From NCBI GenBank assembly GCA_013426805.1, contig JACDZG010000002.1, positions 62,001 through 126,000 on the forward strand: a stretch of 64,000 bases of DNA, given 5' to 3'. Both the position numbers and the translations under genes were made by a program. The notes beneath the pieces are model-generated. The model was given only the letters and a program-made list of their open reading frames with translations, had not been told where the DNA came from and made no database searches. Within the stretch, counting starts at the first letter, position 1. Each line of letters begins with the position of its first letter. Source of the stretch: Chromatiaceae bacterium. GTDB lineage: Bacteria; Pseudomonadota; Gammaproteobacteria; Chromatiales; Chromatiaceae. Of this stretch, positions 9,585 to 18,249 are shown piece after piece.

Positions 9585-10115
9585 ATGAAAACCAAGCAAT
9601 TTATGTGCGGCATCACCCTGATCGAGCTGCTGACGACACTCAGTGCGGTCGCCGTCACGCTCACCGTGGGTGTCCCGACATTCACCACGATCCAGGCCAC
9701 TGTCTGCCGCGGCGAGGCGACCTCAGCGCTCATGACATCCTTCAAGTATGCACGTAGCGAGGCGGCACGGCATAGCAGTGCAGTGCAGTTGTGCGCATCC
9801 ACCGACGGGCTGACCTGCTCCACGGCGACACCGCCAAACTGGAGCACGGGCTGGATTCTTCTCGCCGACCTGGATGACGACGGGGCCATTGACGACCTCG
9901 TCCATTACGCGAATTTCACCGAACCGGGGTTCACACTGCGAACTCAACTGGTGGACCAAAACGACACGGCGGTCACCGCGATTACGCTCAGCAGCAACGG
10001 CTTTCCCAACGCGACCGGTACCTTCACTTTCTGTGATGCCCGCGAATATCGCGTCTTAACGCTCGGTTACGTGGGTCGGATCGAGCAGAGCGCAAGCGGC
10101 CAAGGCTGCCCGTGA
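9585..10115 (+). CDS. fimT: Type IV minor pilin, FimT/FimU (GspH) family
   Basis: 176-residue prepilin. The class III leader ends in Gly (MKTKQFMCG) and is followed by ITLIELLTTLSAVAV with the invariant Glu at mature position 5 and a hydrophobic N-terminal helix. The central string YARSEAARHSSAVQLC is the typical GspH/FimT signature. It should be processed by PilD and enter the pilus tip or initiation complex with PilV, PilW, PilX and PilE. The ATG is preceded by CGGAGAC. The end overlaps the next gene by four bases. FimT and FimU cannot be separated on sequence alone; FimT homologues can bind DNA during natural transformation. Confidence 0.85.
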   Translation: MKTKQFMCGITLIELLTTLSAVAVTLTVGVPTFTTIQATVCRGEATSALMTSFKYARSEAARHSSAVQLCASTDGLTCSTATPPNWSTGWILLADLDDDGAIDDLVHYANFTEPGFTLRTQLVDQNDTAVTAITLSSNGFPNATGTFTFCDAREYRVLTLGYVGRIEQSASGQGCP

Positions 10116-10711
10116 ACGCCGACCGCACCCGTGGGACGATCCGGCTGTCGCGATTCGCGCGTGGGTCCCACCGCTCGCCCGGCTTCACGATGGTCGAGAT
10201 CCTGGTCACCACCGCGGTCACGGTCGTTGCTTTTATTGGTCTGGTCACCGTCCAGGTACTCACCTTGCGCGCCGCGGACAGCGTTCGCTATCGCTCCCAG
10301 GCGACCGGCCTGGCGTATGACATCGTTGACCAACTGCGCCTGAATCGGGGTGCCGACGGCTCGGCCAATACCGCACTCGGCGGCGGTTACGATGATGCCA
10401 CCCTATGCAACGGCAGCGCCCGCCACTCGGCGGATTCACGCAACTGCCAATACGACGCACTCGCCGACCTGACCGGCACGCAAGCGGTCACGCTTGACCT
10501 GAAAGGTTGGTGGATGGCGATCGACGGTGCCGGTCTGCCCAACTGGTACGCGATGATTCAACGCGAAGGACGCCTGTTCCGGATTGCCGTCCAGTGGGAC
10601 GACGATCGCACTGAGGGCAACCTGGTCGACCCGGGAGAGACACGCGCCTCCTGCCTGGGCCACCAGATGCCGGCCTCAATGCAGGAAGTCTGTGTAAGGA
10701 CCCAGCTATGA
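10112..10711 (+). CDS. pilV: Type IV pilus modification/minor pilin PilV
   Basis: 199-residue minor pilin. The unusually long leader (MNADRTRGTIRLSRFARGSH...) ends in SPG and is followed by FTMVEILVTTAVTVVAF, with Glu5 and the hydrophobic helix. PilV strings such as ATGLAYDIVDQLRLNRG follow. The GTG start sits inside the GTGA overlap with fimT, which implies translational coupling, and its stop overlaps the pilW start in the same way. It acts at the inner membrane in the pilus-initiation subcomplex. Confidence 0.85.
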   Translation: MNADRTRGTIRLSRFARGSHRSPGFTMVEILVTTAVTVVAFIGLVTVQVLTLRAADSVRYRSQATGLAYDIVDQLRLNRGADGSANTALGGGYDDATLCNGSARHSADSRNCQYDALADLTGTQAVTLDLKGWWMAIDGAGLPNWYAMIQREGRLFRIAVQWDDDRTEGNLVDPGETRASCLGHQMPASMQEVCVRTQL

Positions 10712-11838
10712 AAGCCGGGGTCGGCCGCGACGCGATGTCTATCACGACCGGTCGACAGGCCTGCACTGGCCTGTCGCTGATCGAACTGTTGATCGCCTTG
10801 ACACTGGGCTTGTTCATCGTCGCTGCCCTCGGGCAACTCTACCGCGGCTCCAGCAAAACCTATCGACTGAACGAAACTCAGGCTCAAATCAACGAGAACG
10901 GTCGCTTTGCCATCGACTTTCTATCCAGTGACCTGCGGATGGCGGGTTATCTCTCCTGCGGTGGACCCTCGGCGCGGATTGGCAACAGCGTGAATGCAAA
11001 CGGCCATTGGCTCTACAGCACCCGTGGCATCGAAGGCTTTGAGGGCGGCGTCGATACGTTGCCCGAAGAACTGGACGGCGCGGCCCGCAACGGCACCGAC
11101 GTACTGATCCTGCGTCATACCGCAGTCGATGTGGAACGGGCCTTGGTCGAGGCGGACAACGGCGGCACCATCATGAACCTGGGACTCCAGCACCCGTTTC
11201 AGACCGGCGAGGTCCTGGTCGTCAGCAACCCCAGTTGCACACAGACCGGATTATTTCAGGTCACCCGTGTCGTGAATACCAATGATGACGAGGCCACCGA
11301 TGTCTTCGACGCCATCGAGCACGACAACGCTGCCGCCACCGAAACGCTGAGCCCCGGTAACTGTTCGTCGGCCTTGTTCGGGAGTTTCGATTGCAGCACC
11401 CCCGGCAAAGCCCAGAGCGGAACCTACCCCCGCGGATCGGTGGTCAATCGCTACGCCGTCCATGCCTACTACATCAGTGCCTCAGACCCCCCAACCCTGG
11501 CCCGTAAGCGACTCAGCCATCACGGCGGTCTGGTCACGATCGCGACCGACAATCTCGTCGGGGACGTGGAAAACCTGCAAATTCTCTACGGACGCGACAC
11601 CACCGACGACGGCGAGGACAGCATCGACGACTATGTCACCGCCAATCAGGTGACTGACTGGGAACAGGTCATCAGCGTGCGCTTCGCTTTGCTCATGCGC
11701 TCAACCGATACGCGAGCACGCGCCGCCGCGGATCAACAAACCTTTACCCTGCTCGACACCACGGTGACCAGTCCCACCGACGCGCATCTGCGCCGCGTCC
11801 TCGGCGGCTTGGTCGCCTTGCGCAATCATTTGCCATGA
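10708..11838 (+). CDS. pilW: Type IV pilus minor pilin PilW
   Basis: 376-residue PilW. The class III cleavage site is CTG followed by LSLIELLIALTLGLFIVA. Then comes the PilW-typical ENGRFAIDFLSSDLRMAGYL, and a C-terminal domain with DVENLQILYG and SVRFALLMRS. ATGA overlaps at both ends tie it to pilV and pilX. It works with PilV, PilX, FimT/U and PilE to prime pilus assembly and carry PilY1 to the tip. A close homologue of its first roughly 330 residues recurs 7 kb downstream, fused to a PilY1 fragment. Confidence 0.88.
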   Translation: MKAGVGRDAMSITTGRQACTGLSLIELLIALTLGLFIVAALGQLYRGSSKTYRLNETQAQINENGRFAIDFLSSDLRMAGYLSCGGPSARIGNSVNANGHWLYSTRGIEGFEGGVDTLPEELDGAARNGTDVLILRHTAVDVERALVEADNGGTIMNLGLQHPFQTGEVLVVSNPSCTQTGLFQVTRVVNTNDDEATDVFDAIEHDNAAATETLSPGNCSSALFGSFDCSTPGKAQSGTYPRGSVVNRYAVHAYYISASDPPTLARKRLSHHGGLVTIATDNLVGDVENLQILYGRDTTDDGEDSIDDYVTANQVTDWEQVISVRFALLMRSTDTRARAAADQQTFTLLDTTVTSPTDAHLRRVLGGLVALRNHLP

Positions 11839-12359
11839 ACGCTCACTTGACACTGGCCAGTTCACGAAATGCCCACCCCGAACGGGGCAGCGCGCTGATC
11901 GTCGGCATGATTCTGCTGCTCTTGATGAGCGTTATCAGCCTGACCTCCCTGAAGGCGATCCGCACCGACGAGCGTCTGGCAGGCAACCTGCAGGATCGCT
12001 ATCTCGCGTTCCAGGCGGCGGAGGCGGCGCTGCGCGCGGCCGAGGAACTACTGGAACGACCGGCCCTGCCATCGTTCCAAACCACGACCGGTTTTTATCA
12101 CTTCCTGGCCGATGACGTGCCGGCCCCCGTCACCCTCAATATCGAGAATGCCAAAGTCTACGAAGCGACACTGACCGGCGTTTCCCAGCCGCCGCGCTAC
12201 ATGATTGAACAGATGGAGGCCGGAGTTGAGGAAGGCGGCAGCCTGGTCGTCGGCACCCGCTATGTGGGTGAGCGCCGCAACTCGTTTCGCATCACTGCTC
12301 TGGGTTTTGGCGGATCGCCAACCACCCGCGTGGTGCTGCAATCCACGTTTCGCCGCTGA
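11835..12359 (+). CDS. pilX: Type IV pilus minor pilin-like PilX
   Basis: 174-residue PilX. The N terminus RGSALIVGMILLLLMSVISL is hydrophobic and lacks the canonical pilin Glu5, as is usual for PilX. The diagnostic RLAGNLQDRYLAFQAAEAAL follows (residues about 50-70). Overlap with the pilW stop indicates coupled translation. It is expected to bind PilY1, encoded immediately downstream. Confidence 0.87.
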   Translation: MNAHLTLASSRNAHPERGSALIVGMILLLLMSVISLTSLKAIRTDERLAGNLQDRYLAFQAAEAALRAAEELLERPALPSFQTTTGFYHFLADDVPAPVTLNIENAKVYEATLTGVSQPPRYMIEQMEAGVEEGGSLVVGTRYVGERRNSFRITALGFGGSPTTRVVLQSTFRR

Positions 12360-12413
12360 CCGCGGGCTGGGATGCGCACCACGGAAGCCTGGCGTGCCTA
12401 CTGAGGAACCACA

Positions 12414-15400
12414 ATGAACACCCATTCCAACCCGATCCGGCTCGCCCTGACCGCGACCATACTCCTGATCCAGGCCGCCGCCGCGCCGGCCGGGGTGGCG
12501 ACCTCTCCCTTCGCCGTCACCTATCAGGTGAACCCGCTGGTGATGTTTGCGCTGTCCAATGATCATCAACTCTATAAGAAGGCGTACAACGACTACTCCG
12601 ACCTCAATGACGACGGGGCCATCGATACCACCTACAATAACGCCTACGACTATCTCGGCTATTTCGCCTCCGACATGTGTTATGGGTACGAAGCGAATAC
12701 CTCGTATACCACACCGGCGGGCGGGTCCACCACCGGCCTGTTCGTTCCGATCAGGGCTGCCGCCGATCATCAATGCAGCGGTACCTGGAGCGGCAATCTA
12801 CTCAATTGGGCCAGCATGACCCGGATGGATCTCCTGCGGAAAGTGTTGTACGGCGGTTATCGCTTTACCGACACGACCTCGGAGACGATCCTGGAGCGGG
12901 TGCTGCTGCCGACCGACGTGCACGCGTTCGCCAAGGTCTTCGCACCTGCCAACGGGGCCGCAGAGATGACCCGCTATACCCCATACAGCACTGACGAAAG
13001 GATTAACGCGATCACCTTCTGCAATGTCACCTGGGCCACCTCGGGGGAGAGCCAGTCAGTGGATACGACGGCATCTCCGCCGCTGATCCGGGTCGCACGC
13101 AACTCGTGGCCGATGTGGGCCTCCGGCGAAGTGGTCGAGTGCGCCTGGCGTGAGGCGGTGAATAACCCGACCGCACCTTACGGCAAGAACCAAACATCAT
13201 CCTCCTATAAGGATGAGTTCAAGGCGCGGGTCAAGGTGTGCGTCCCTGGATTAGAGGAAGACAATTGCGCACGTTACACCTCGAACGCAAACCCGCCGGT
13301 GGTGACGGTCAAACCCCGCGGGCTGCTGCAGGAGTATGGCGAAGACGGTCGCCTGCGCTTTGGTTTGATCAGCGGCAGCTATACCAAGAACAAGTCCGGC
13401 GGCGTGCTGCGCCGCAATGTCGCCCCGCTCGCCGGAACTAAAGACGCTGCCGGCAACCCGACCCCCATAGGCGACGAAATCAACCTGCAAACCGGACAAT
13501 TCACCGGCAACGCCGGCATCATCAAGACCATCGATACCTTCCGCATCAACAAATACGACTTCGCGGCCCACAAATACAAAGACGGTTGCGACACCTACGG
13601 CATCCTCACTTTCACCGACGGCAAATGTACCAACTGGGGTAATCCGGTTTCCGAAATCCAACTCGAAGCGCTGCGCTATTTCGCACACAAGGCCGGCGCC
13701 ACCGATGCCTTCGCGGCCGATGACCGTTCAGGTACCTATGGCACCTATTTCAGCGGACTGGCACCGGTGACATGGCGCGAGCCGATGCCCGCAGCGGAAT
13801 GGTGTGCCCGCTGCAATCTGGTCGTTCTGTCGACCGGCGTGAACTCGTTCGACCATGATCAACTCGGCAACGATATCAGCGGACTCGACGGCAGCAGCGG
13901 ACCCAACAGCGTCGCCTCAAAAACCAACGCCTTGGGCTCGTGGGAGGGCATCCCAGGGACCAATACCTTCGTCCTCGGCGGCACCAGCGGTCAATGCTCG
14001 GCCAAGACCATCAATGGCCTGGCCGATGCCCTGGGCATCTGTCCCGACGGGCCGAGCCTGCTGGGCGGCTTCCAGATTGCCGGGCTGGCGCATTTTGCCC
14101 ACGACCACGACCTGCGACCGACCGATCTCAAGGGGGATCAATTCGTCTACACCCGGGCGGTGGCGCTGGCCCGCGATCTGCCGCGCTTCCAAGTGACGGT
14201 GGGAGACCGTAAGATTACGCTGCTGCCCCATGCGGAAGCGATTTCAAACAGCGATGCGACACGCACATCCAGCGGCTGGCGGGCCGGCAGCCTGGTGGAT
14301 CTGATCATTGAACGCCTGGATAAGAACGATCAGGGCCAGTTGATCGGTGGACGCATCCTCGCCCTGTGGGAAGACTCGACCTGGGGCAATGACTACGACA
14401 TGGACGGTATCGCGCGTCTGGAGTTCTGTGTGGGCGCCAAATGCAGCGAGTACGATCAAGCCTACAGCAGCAACACCAACTACGGTGCAGCGTCGAGCAA
14501 TGAACTGCGCGTGGCAACCTCGGTCCAGCACGTCTACGCGGGCAATAGCCTGCTGTTCGGATTCACTATCACCGGAACCAACAACGGCAGCACGCCAACC
14601 AACACCCTGTGCGACGGCGCCTGGCATGGCGACGGCGTCTACCGTGAAGTGATCCGCAAGGGCAGTACCGGTAACTTTAGCCTGCTGTCCAACCCGCAGG
14701 ACTACCCTTCGCGTAAACCGGCCGACTGCGTGCGCCGTTTCAATGCCGGCACGACCGCCGCGAAACTGCTGGAGAACCCCTTGTGGTACGCCGCCAAGTA
14801 CGGAAGCTACAATGACAGCGACTACGACGGCCGTCCGGATCGCGACAACGAGTGGGATGCCAAGCCCATCGACGAGCCGGACGGTCAGCCGGATGGGTTC
14901 TTCTTCGCGGACAATCCCGCGGAACTCGGTCAGTCGCTCACCGAGTTTCTGGAGGTGATCTCAACCACCTCGTCCTCCGCTTCAGTCGCCGCCAACTCCA
15001 TCACCCTGAATCAGGGAACCCAGATCTATCAGGCCCGCTATGACAGCGGCGACTGGTCGGGCGACCTGCTCGCCTTCCCGGTAAACGAGGACGGCACGCT
15101 GACGGCTCAAGCCTGGAGCGCTCGCGACCAGTTGGACAGCATGGAACTGACCAGCCGCCGCATCATCACCACCAATGCGGACACCCGCACCGGGGTCCCA
15201 TTCCGCTGGGGAGATGTCACCAGTGACAACACGGACGGTATCGCCAGCAGCCAGAAGCGCGATCTTTGTCCGAGCTGCACGGTCGATACCACACCCCTGA
15301 ATAGCGCCCTTGGTGAGGCGCGGCTGAACTGGCTGCGTGGCGACCAAAGCAACGAAGTCGGCCATGAGGACCTGGACCTGCGCCCCCGCCGCCACTTACT

Positions 15401-17174
15401 GGGTGATCTGGTCAATTCCGAGCCGATTTACATCGGCGTGCCCGAAGCCAATCTGCCCCCCACCCTGGAGGCGGCTTCCTACCCGGCCTTTGCCGAGGCA
15501 GCAGAACAACTCACGCGCCCGCACATGCTCTACGTGGGCGGCAACGACGGCATGCTGCACGGCTTTGCGGCCGCCACCGGCAGCGAAGTCTTTGGCTACG
15601 TTCCACGGGTTCTTTACCCGAAATTGGCGCTGTTGACCCAGGCCGACTACCATGATCGCCATCAGTATTTTGCGGACGGCGGGCCGACGGCACACGATGC
15701 TTACCTCGGTGCCGCCAAGGGCTGGCGCACCGTCCTGGTCAGCGGCCTGGGCGGCGGCGGTGCCGGGATGTTCGCGCTCGACATCACCAGTCCAACCGCG
15801 CTGCAAACCAGTGAGACCAGCGCCGCCGGGCGCGTGTTGTGGGACCTGACCGGAACCGACGCGGGCTTTCCTGACCTGGGCTATACCTTCAGCAAGCCCG
15901 CGATCATCCGCCTGCCGGACACCAATCACGAGGGCCGCTGGGCGGTCGCCTTCGGCAACGGCTTCGCCGACGACGCCGGACGTGCTGTGCTCTACATCGT
16001 CGAGGCCGCCACCGGCGCGCGGCTCAGCGCGGTGGTCGCACAGGACAGTTTGGCAGGAAAGCCGAACGGGCTGGCCAGCGTCGCTCCGGTGGACTATGAC
16101 GGCGATGCCCGAGTCGACTTTATCTATGCCGGCGATCTACTGGGCAATCTGTGGCGGTTCGAGCCGACCACGGCGGCGGATGGACCCTGCGTGTCCGGCG
16201 GCTGGAAGGTGTCCTACTCCGACTCAACGACTTGTGTCCCATTATTCAACACCGCTGAGACGGATATCCAACAGGAGGTCGTCGTGCAGCAACCGGTCGA
16301 GGTCTGCGAGTGGGTCCTCAAGGACCCCCAGAAGCCATGGCGTGGTTCCAACTATGTCTGCCACACCGAGTACCAGAGCGAAACCGATACCGTATTCATA
16401 CCCGGCGCGACACAACCGATCACGGTGCGCCCGGAGGTCATACGGCACCCCGACGAGGGAACCCTGGTCCTGTTCGGTACCGGTTCCTACTACCGCACGG
16501 AAGACCAGACACCTAACCCGGAGATCACCCACAACTTCTTCGCGGTGTGGGACCGCTACGTGCCGCCGGCAGGCGCCGGCGGGATCCGCCGCCGGCACCT
16601 GCTGCGCCAAAACATCGTCCAAGAACAACGGGTCGGCCGATATGATGTGCGGGTGACCAGTTCCAACCCCATCACGTGGCACGAGGGTTCAGGGACCCCT
16701 GAGGGGACGCCGCCAACCACCCATCTGGGCTGGTACCTCGAATTGGTCAGCCCTGGAGACCACGGCCATCAGGGCGAGATGCAGGTCACCGAACCAATCC
16801 TGCGCGGCGGGCGTATCATCTTCACCACGCTGATCCCCTCGACGCTCCCCTGTGATTTCAGCGGCGACGGCTGGCTCACCGAACTCAACGCCCTGGACGG
16901 ACAGCCGATCACCGAGATCCTGTTCGACCTTGACGGCGACCAGGACTTCGACACCAACGATCTCGCGACCATCACGGTCGATGGCCAGACCACGAAGATC
17001 ACTCCTTCGGCCAAGAAATCCAAGGTCGCGGTCATCCAGGAGCCGGCCATCGTGGCTGCCGGCACCAAGGAGTATAAATTCGCCAGCGGCGCCAAGGACG
17101 CGGGCATCGAGATCACCACCGAGAACGGCTCGCCGAACAACGGCGGCCGTCGCTCCTGGGTAGAACTCCATTGA
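12414..17174 (+). CDS. pilY1: Type IV pilus tip adhesin/assembly protein PilY1
   Basis: 1586-residue secreted PilY1. The signal peptide covers about residues 1-27 (ALTATILLIQAAAAPAGVA). A long variable N-terminal half follows, then the conserved C-terminal beta-propeller from about residue 980 (HLLGDLVNSEPIYIG, MLYVGGNDGMLHGF, LVSGLGGGGAGMFALD). The calcium loop DYDGDARVD near residue 1225 matches the EF-hand-like site that controls pilus retraction in Pseudomonas PilY1. Further Asp-rich loops occur at about residues 800-810 (DSDYDGRPDRDNEWD) and 1505. A clear von Willebrand MIDAS motif was not found. It is larger than the roughly 1160-residue Pseudomonas protein. The end overlaps pilE by four bases. 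Confidence 0.93.
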   Translation: MNTHSNPIRLALTATILLIQAAAAPAGVATSPFAVTYQVNPLVMFALSNDHQLYKKAYNDYSDLNDDGAIDTTYNNAYDYLGYFASDMCYGYEANTSYTTPAGGSTTGLFVPIRAAADHQCSGTWSGNLLNWASMTRMDLLRKVLYGGYRFTDTTSETILERVLLPTDVHAFAKVFAPANGAAEMTRYTPYSTDERINAITFCNVTWATSGESQSVDTTASPPLIRVARNSWPMWASGEVVECAWREAVNNPTAPYGKNQTSSSYKDEFKARVKVCVPGLEEDNCARYTSNANPPVVTVKPRGLLQEYGEDGRLRFGLISGSYTKNKSGGVLRRNVAPLAGTKDAAGNPTPIGDEINLQTGQFTGNAGIIKTIDTFRINKYDFAAHKYKDGCDTYGILTFTDGKCTNWGNPVSEIQLEALRYFAHKAGATDAFAADDRSGTYGTYFSGLAPVTWREPMPAAEWCARCNLVVLSTGVNSFDHDQLGNDISGLDGSSGPNSVASKTNALGSWEGIPGTNTFVLGGTSGQCSAKTINGLADALGICPDGPSLLGGFQIAGLAHFAHDHDLRPTDLKGDQFVYTRAVALARDLPRFQVTVGDRKITLLPHAEAISNSDATRTSSGWRAGSLVDLIIERLDKNDQGQLIGGRILALWEDSTWGNDYDMDGIARLEFCVGAKCSEYDQAYSSNTNYGAASSNELRVATSVQHVYAGNSLLFGFTITGTNNGSTPTNTLCDGAWHGDGVYREVIRKGSTGNFSLLSNPQDYPSRKPADCVRRFNAGTTAAKLLENPLWYAAKYGSYNDSDYDGRPDRDNEWDAKPIDEPDGQPDGFFFADNPAELGQSLTEFLEVISTTSSSASVAANSITLNQGTQIYQARYDSGDWSGDLLAFPVNEDGTLTAQAWSARDQLDSMELTSRRIITTNADTRTGVPFRWGDVTSDNTDGIASSQKRDLCPSCTVDTTPLNSALGEARLNWLRGDQSNEVGHEDLDLRPRRHLLGDLVNSEPIYIGVPEANLPPTLEAASYPAFAEAAEQLTRPHMLYVGGNDGMLHGFAAATGSEVFGYVPRVLYPKLALLTQADYHDRHQYFADGGPTAHDAYLGAAKGWRTVLVSGLGGGGAGMFALDITSPTALQTSETSAAGRVLWDLTGTDAGFPDLGYTFSKPAIIRLPDTNHEGRWAVAFGNGFADDAGRAVLYIVEAATGARLSAVVAQDSLAGKPNGLASVAPVDYDGDARVDFIYAGDLLGNLWRFEPTTAADGPCVSGGWKVSYSDSTTCVPLFNTAETDIQQEVVVQQPVEVCEWVLKDPQKPWRGSNYVCHTEYQSETDTVFIPGATQPITVRPEVIRHPDEGTLVLFGTGSYYRTEDQTPNPEITHNFFAVWDRYVPPAGAGGIRRRHLLRQNIVQEQRVGRYDVRVTSSNPITWHEGSGTPEGTPPTTHLGWYLELVSPGDHGHQGEMQVTEPILRGGRIIFTTLIPSTLPCDFSGDGWLTELNALDGQPITEILFDLDGDQDFDTNDLATITVDGQTTKITPSAKKSKVAVIQEPAIVAAGTKEYKFASGAKDAGIEITTENGSPNNGGRRSWVELH

Positions 17175-17686
17175 GCACGAAGATCAAGACCAGCGCCTTC
17201 ACGCTGGTCGAATTGCTGGTCGTGATCACACTCATCGCAATCATCGCCGGCATTGCCTACCCGTCCTACCAGGCTCAGGTCTACAAGAGTCGGCGGACCG
17301 ATGCCAAGCAGTCGTTGGTGCGGCTGAGCCAGCAGATTGAGCGCTGCTACAGCCGTTATCGCCGGTACAATCACAGCGACTGTCCGCAGGTCTCCGACAG
17401 CAGCCCGATCACCGTCCGCCCCGCCTTCCATGAAGACACCGCTGCGACGGATGACGACAGTTGGTCTATGGAGAAGCATTACCGGATCTCCAGTGTGAGC
17501 CCCAACAACCCCGGCATCAGCCAAGTCAACACGGAGTCCCTGACCGCCGAGACCTTCACCCTGTATGCGACCCCTGTGAACAGACAAGCAGGCGACACCC
17601 GCTGCGCCGTCTTTCAACTCAACAGCACCGCGGCCAGTGCAGCGTTCGATAGTCAGGGAAACAACGTTACCAATACCTGCTGGTAA
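17171..17686 (+). CDS. pilE: Type IV minor pilin PilE
   Basis: 171-residue minor pilin. The N terminus has FTLVELLVVITLIAIIAGIAYPSYQ with Glu5, and YKSRRTDAKQSLVRLSQQIERCY follows as in PilE-type minor pilins. The TTG start lies in the TTGA overlap with the pilY1 stop. The residue before the cleavage site is Ala (KTSA|FTLVE), whereas every other pilin here has Gly; PilD usually prefers Gly, so processing may be slower. Last gene of the operon. Confidence 0.87.
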   Translation: MSTKIKTSAFTLVELLVVITLIAIIAGIAYPSYQAQVYKSRRTDAKQSLVRLSQQIERCYSRYRRYNHSDCPQVSDSSPITVRPAFHEDTAATDDDSWSMEKHYRISSVSPNNPGISQVNTESLTAETFTLYATPVNRQAGDTRCAVFQLNSTAASAAFDSQGNNVTNTCW

Positions 17687-18249
17687 ACGCTGTTATCGCC
17701 TCCGCGCCTGACATCCGGACAAACCCTTGGTGTCGGGAGAGGTGTTAGGTGATTTCCCGGAAACGATCTACCGACGTATAGGGGCGACTTAAGTTGCCCC
17801 TACAGCCCCCTGCCGATCTTGCTGAACCAGCACAACAGACCGGAGGTCGAGGTTGCAGCCAACACGCTAACCAACTAGGCATTGCAAATCAATTCGCAAT
17901 TTGCGCAATTGCCAATTTACGCCTGAGACGCGCCTGAATCGCGCGGCGCGTGCCGGGATCCGAGAACTGCCGGAGCACACCACCACCATCACCGTCACGT
18001 GGCAGGAAGAACACATACGCGACATAGGGTTGTATTATCCCTTGGTCGCACCGACCGGACCGGAATGGCGCGCGTGGTGCGCATCCACAATGGCATGGCT
18101 TATGCAAGTGTAAAATTACCGTAACGCGTCACTGCCTGACTCCAGTCCCCGACTGAGCAGGAACGATGTCCGCGCGCCAAGAGTTTAGAATCACACGCAT
18201 AGCCGCCACGAGAATACGATGAAAACATTGACGGTGTGATGACCCGGCT
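17687..18249. other. Intergenic region between pilE and the PilW-PilY1 chimera
   Basis: 563 bases without a supported gene. It contains a GGGGCGAC...GTTGCCCC palindrome that resembles one at the end of the following chimera, and an AT-rich patch near 17881-17920 with several ATTGC/GCAAT motifs. Just before the chimera's ATG the bases ACCCGGCTATGA resemble the pilV-pilW junction ACCCAGCTATGA of the intact operon. This would fit loss of upstream minor-pilin genes from a second cluster, but the match is too short to be decisive. Confidence 0.55.
17756..17816. repeat. GGGGCGAC...GTTGCCCC palindromic repeat, copy 1
   Basis: Imperfect palindrome with stem GGGGCGACTT/AAGTTGCCCC, preceded by CCGACGTA. 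A related element (CCGACGTG, then GGGCGAC...GTCGCCCC) forms the 3' end of the chimeric pilW-pilY1 frame. The two therefore bracket the decayed pilus locus. Confidence 0.5.
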
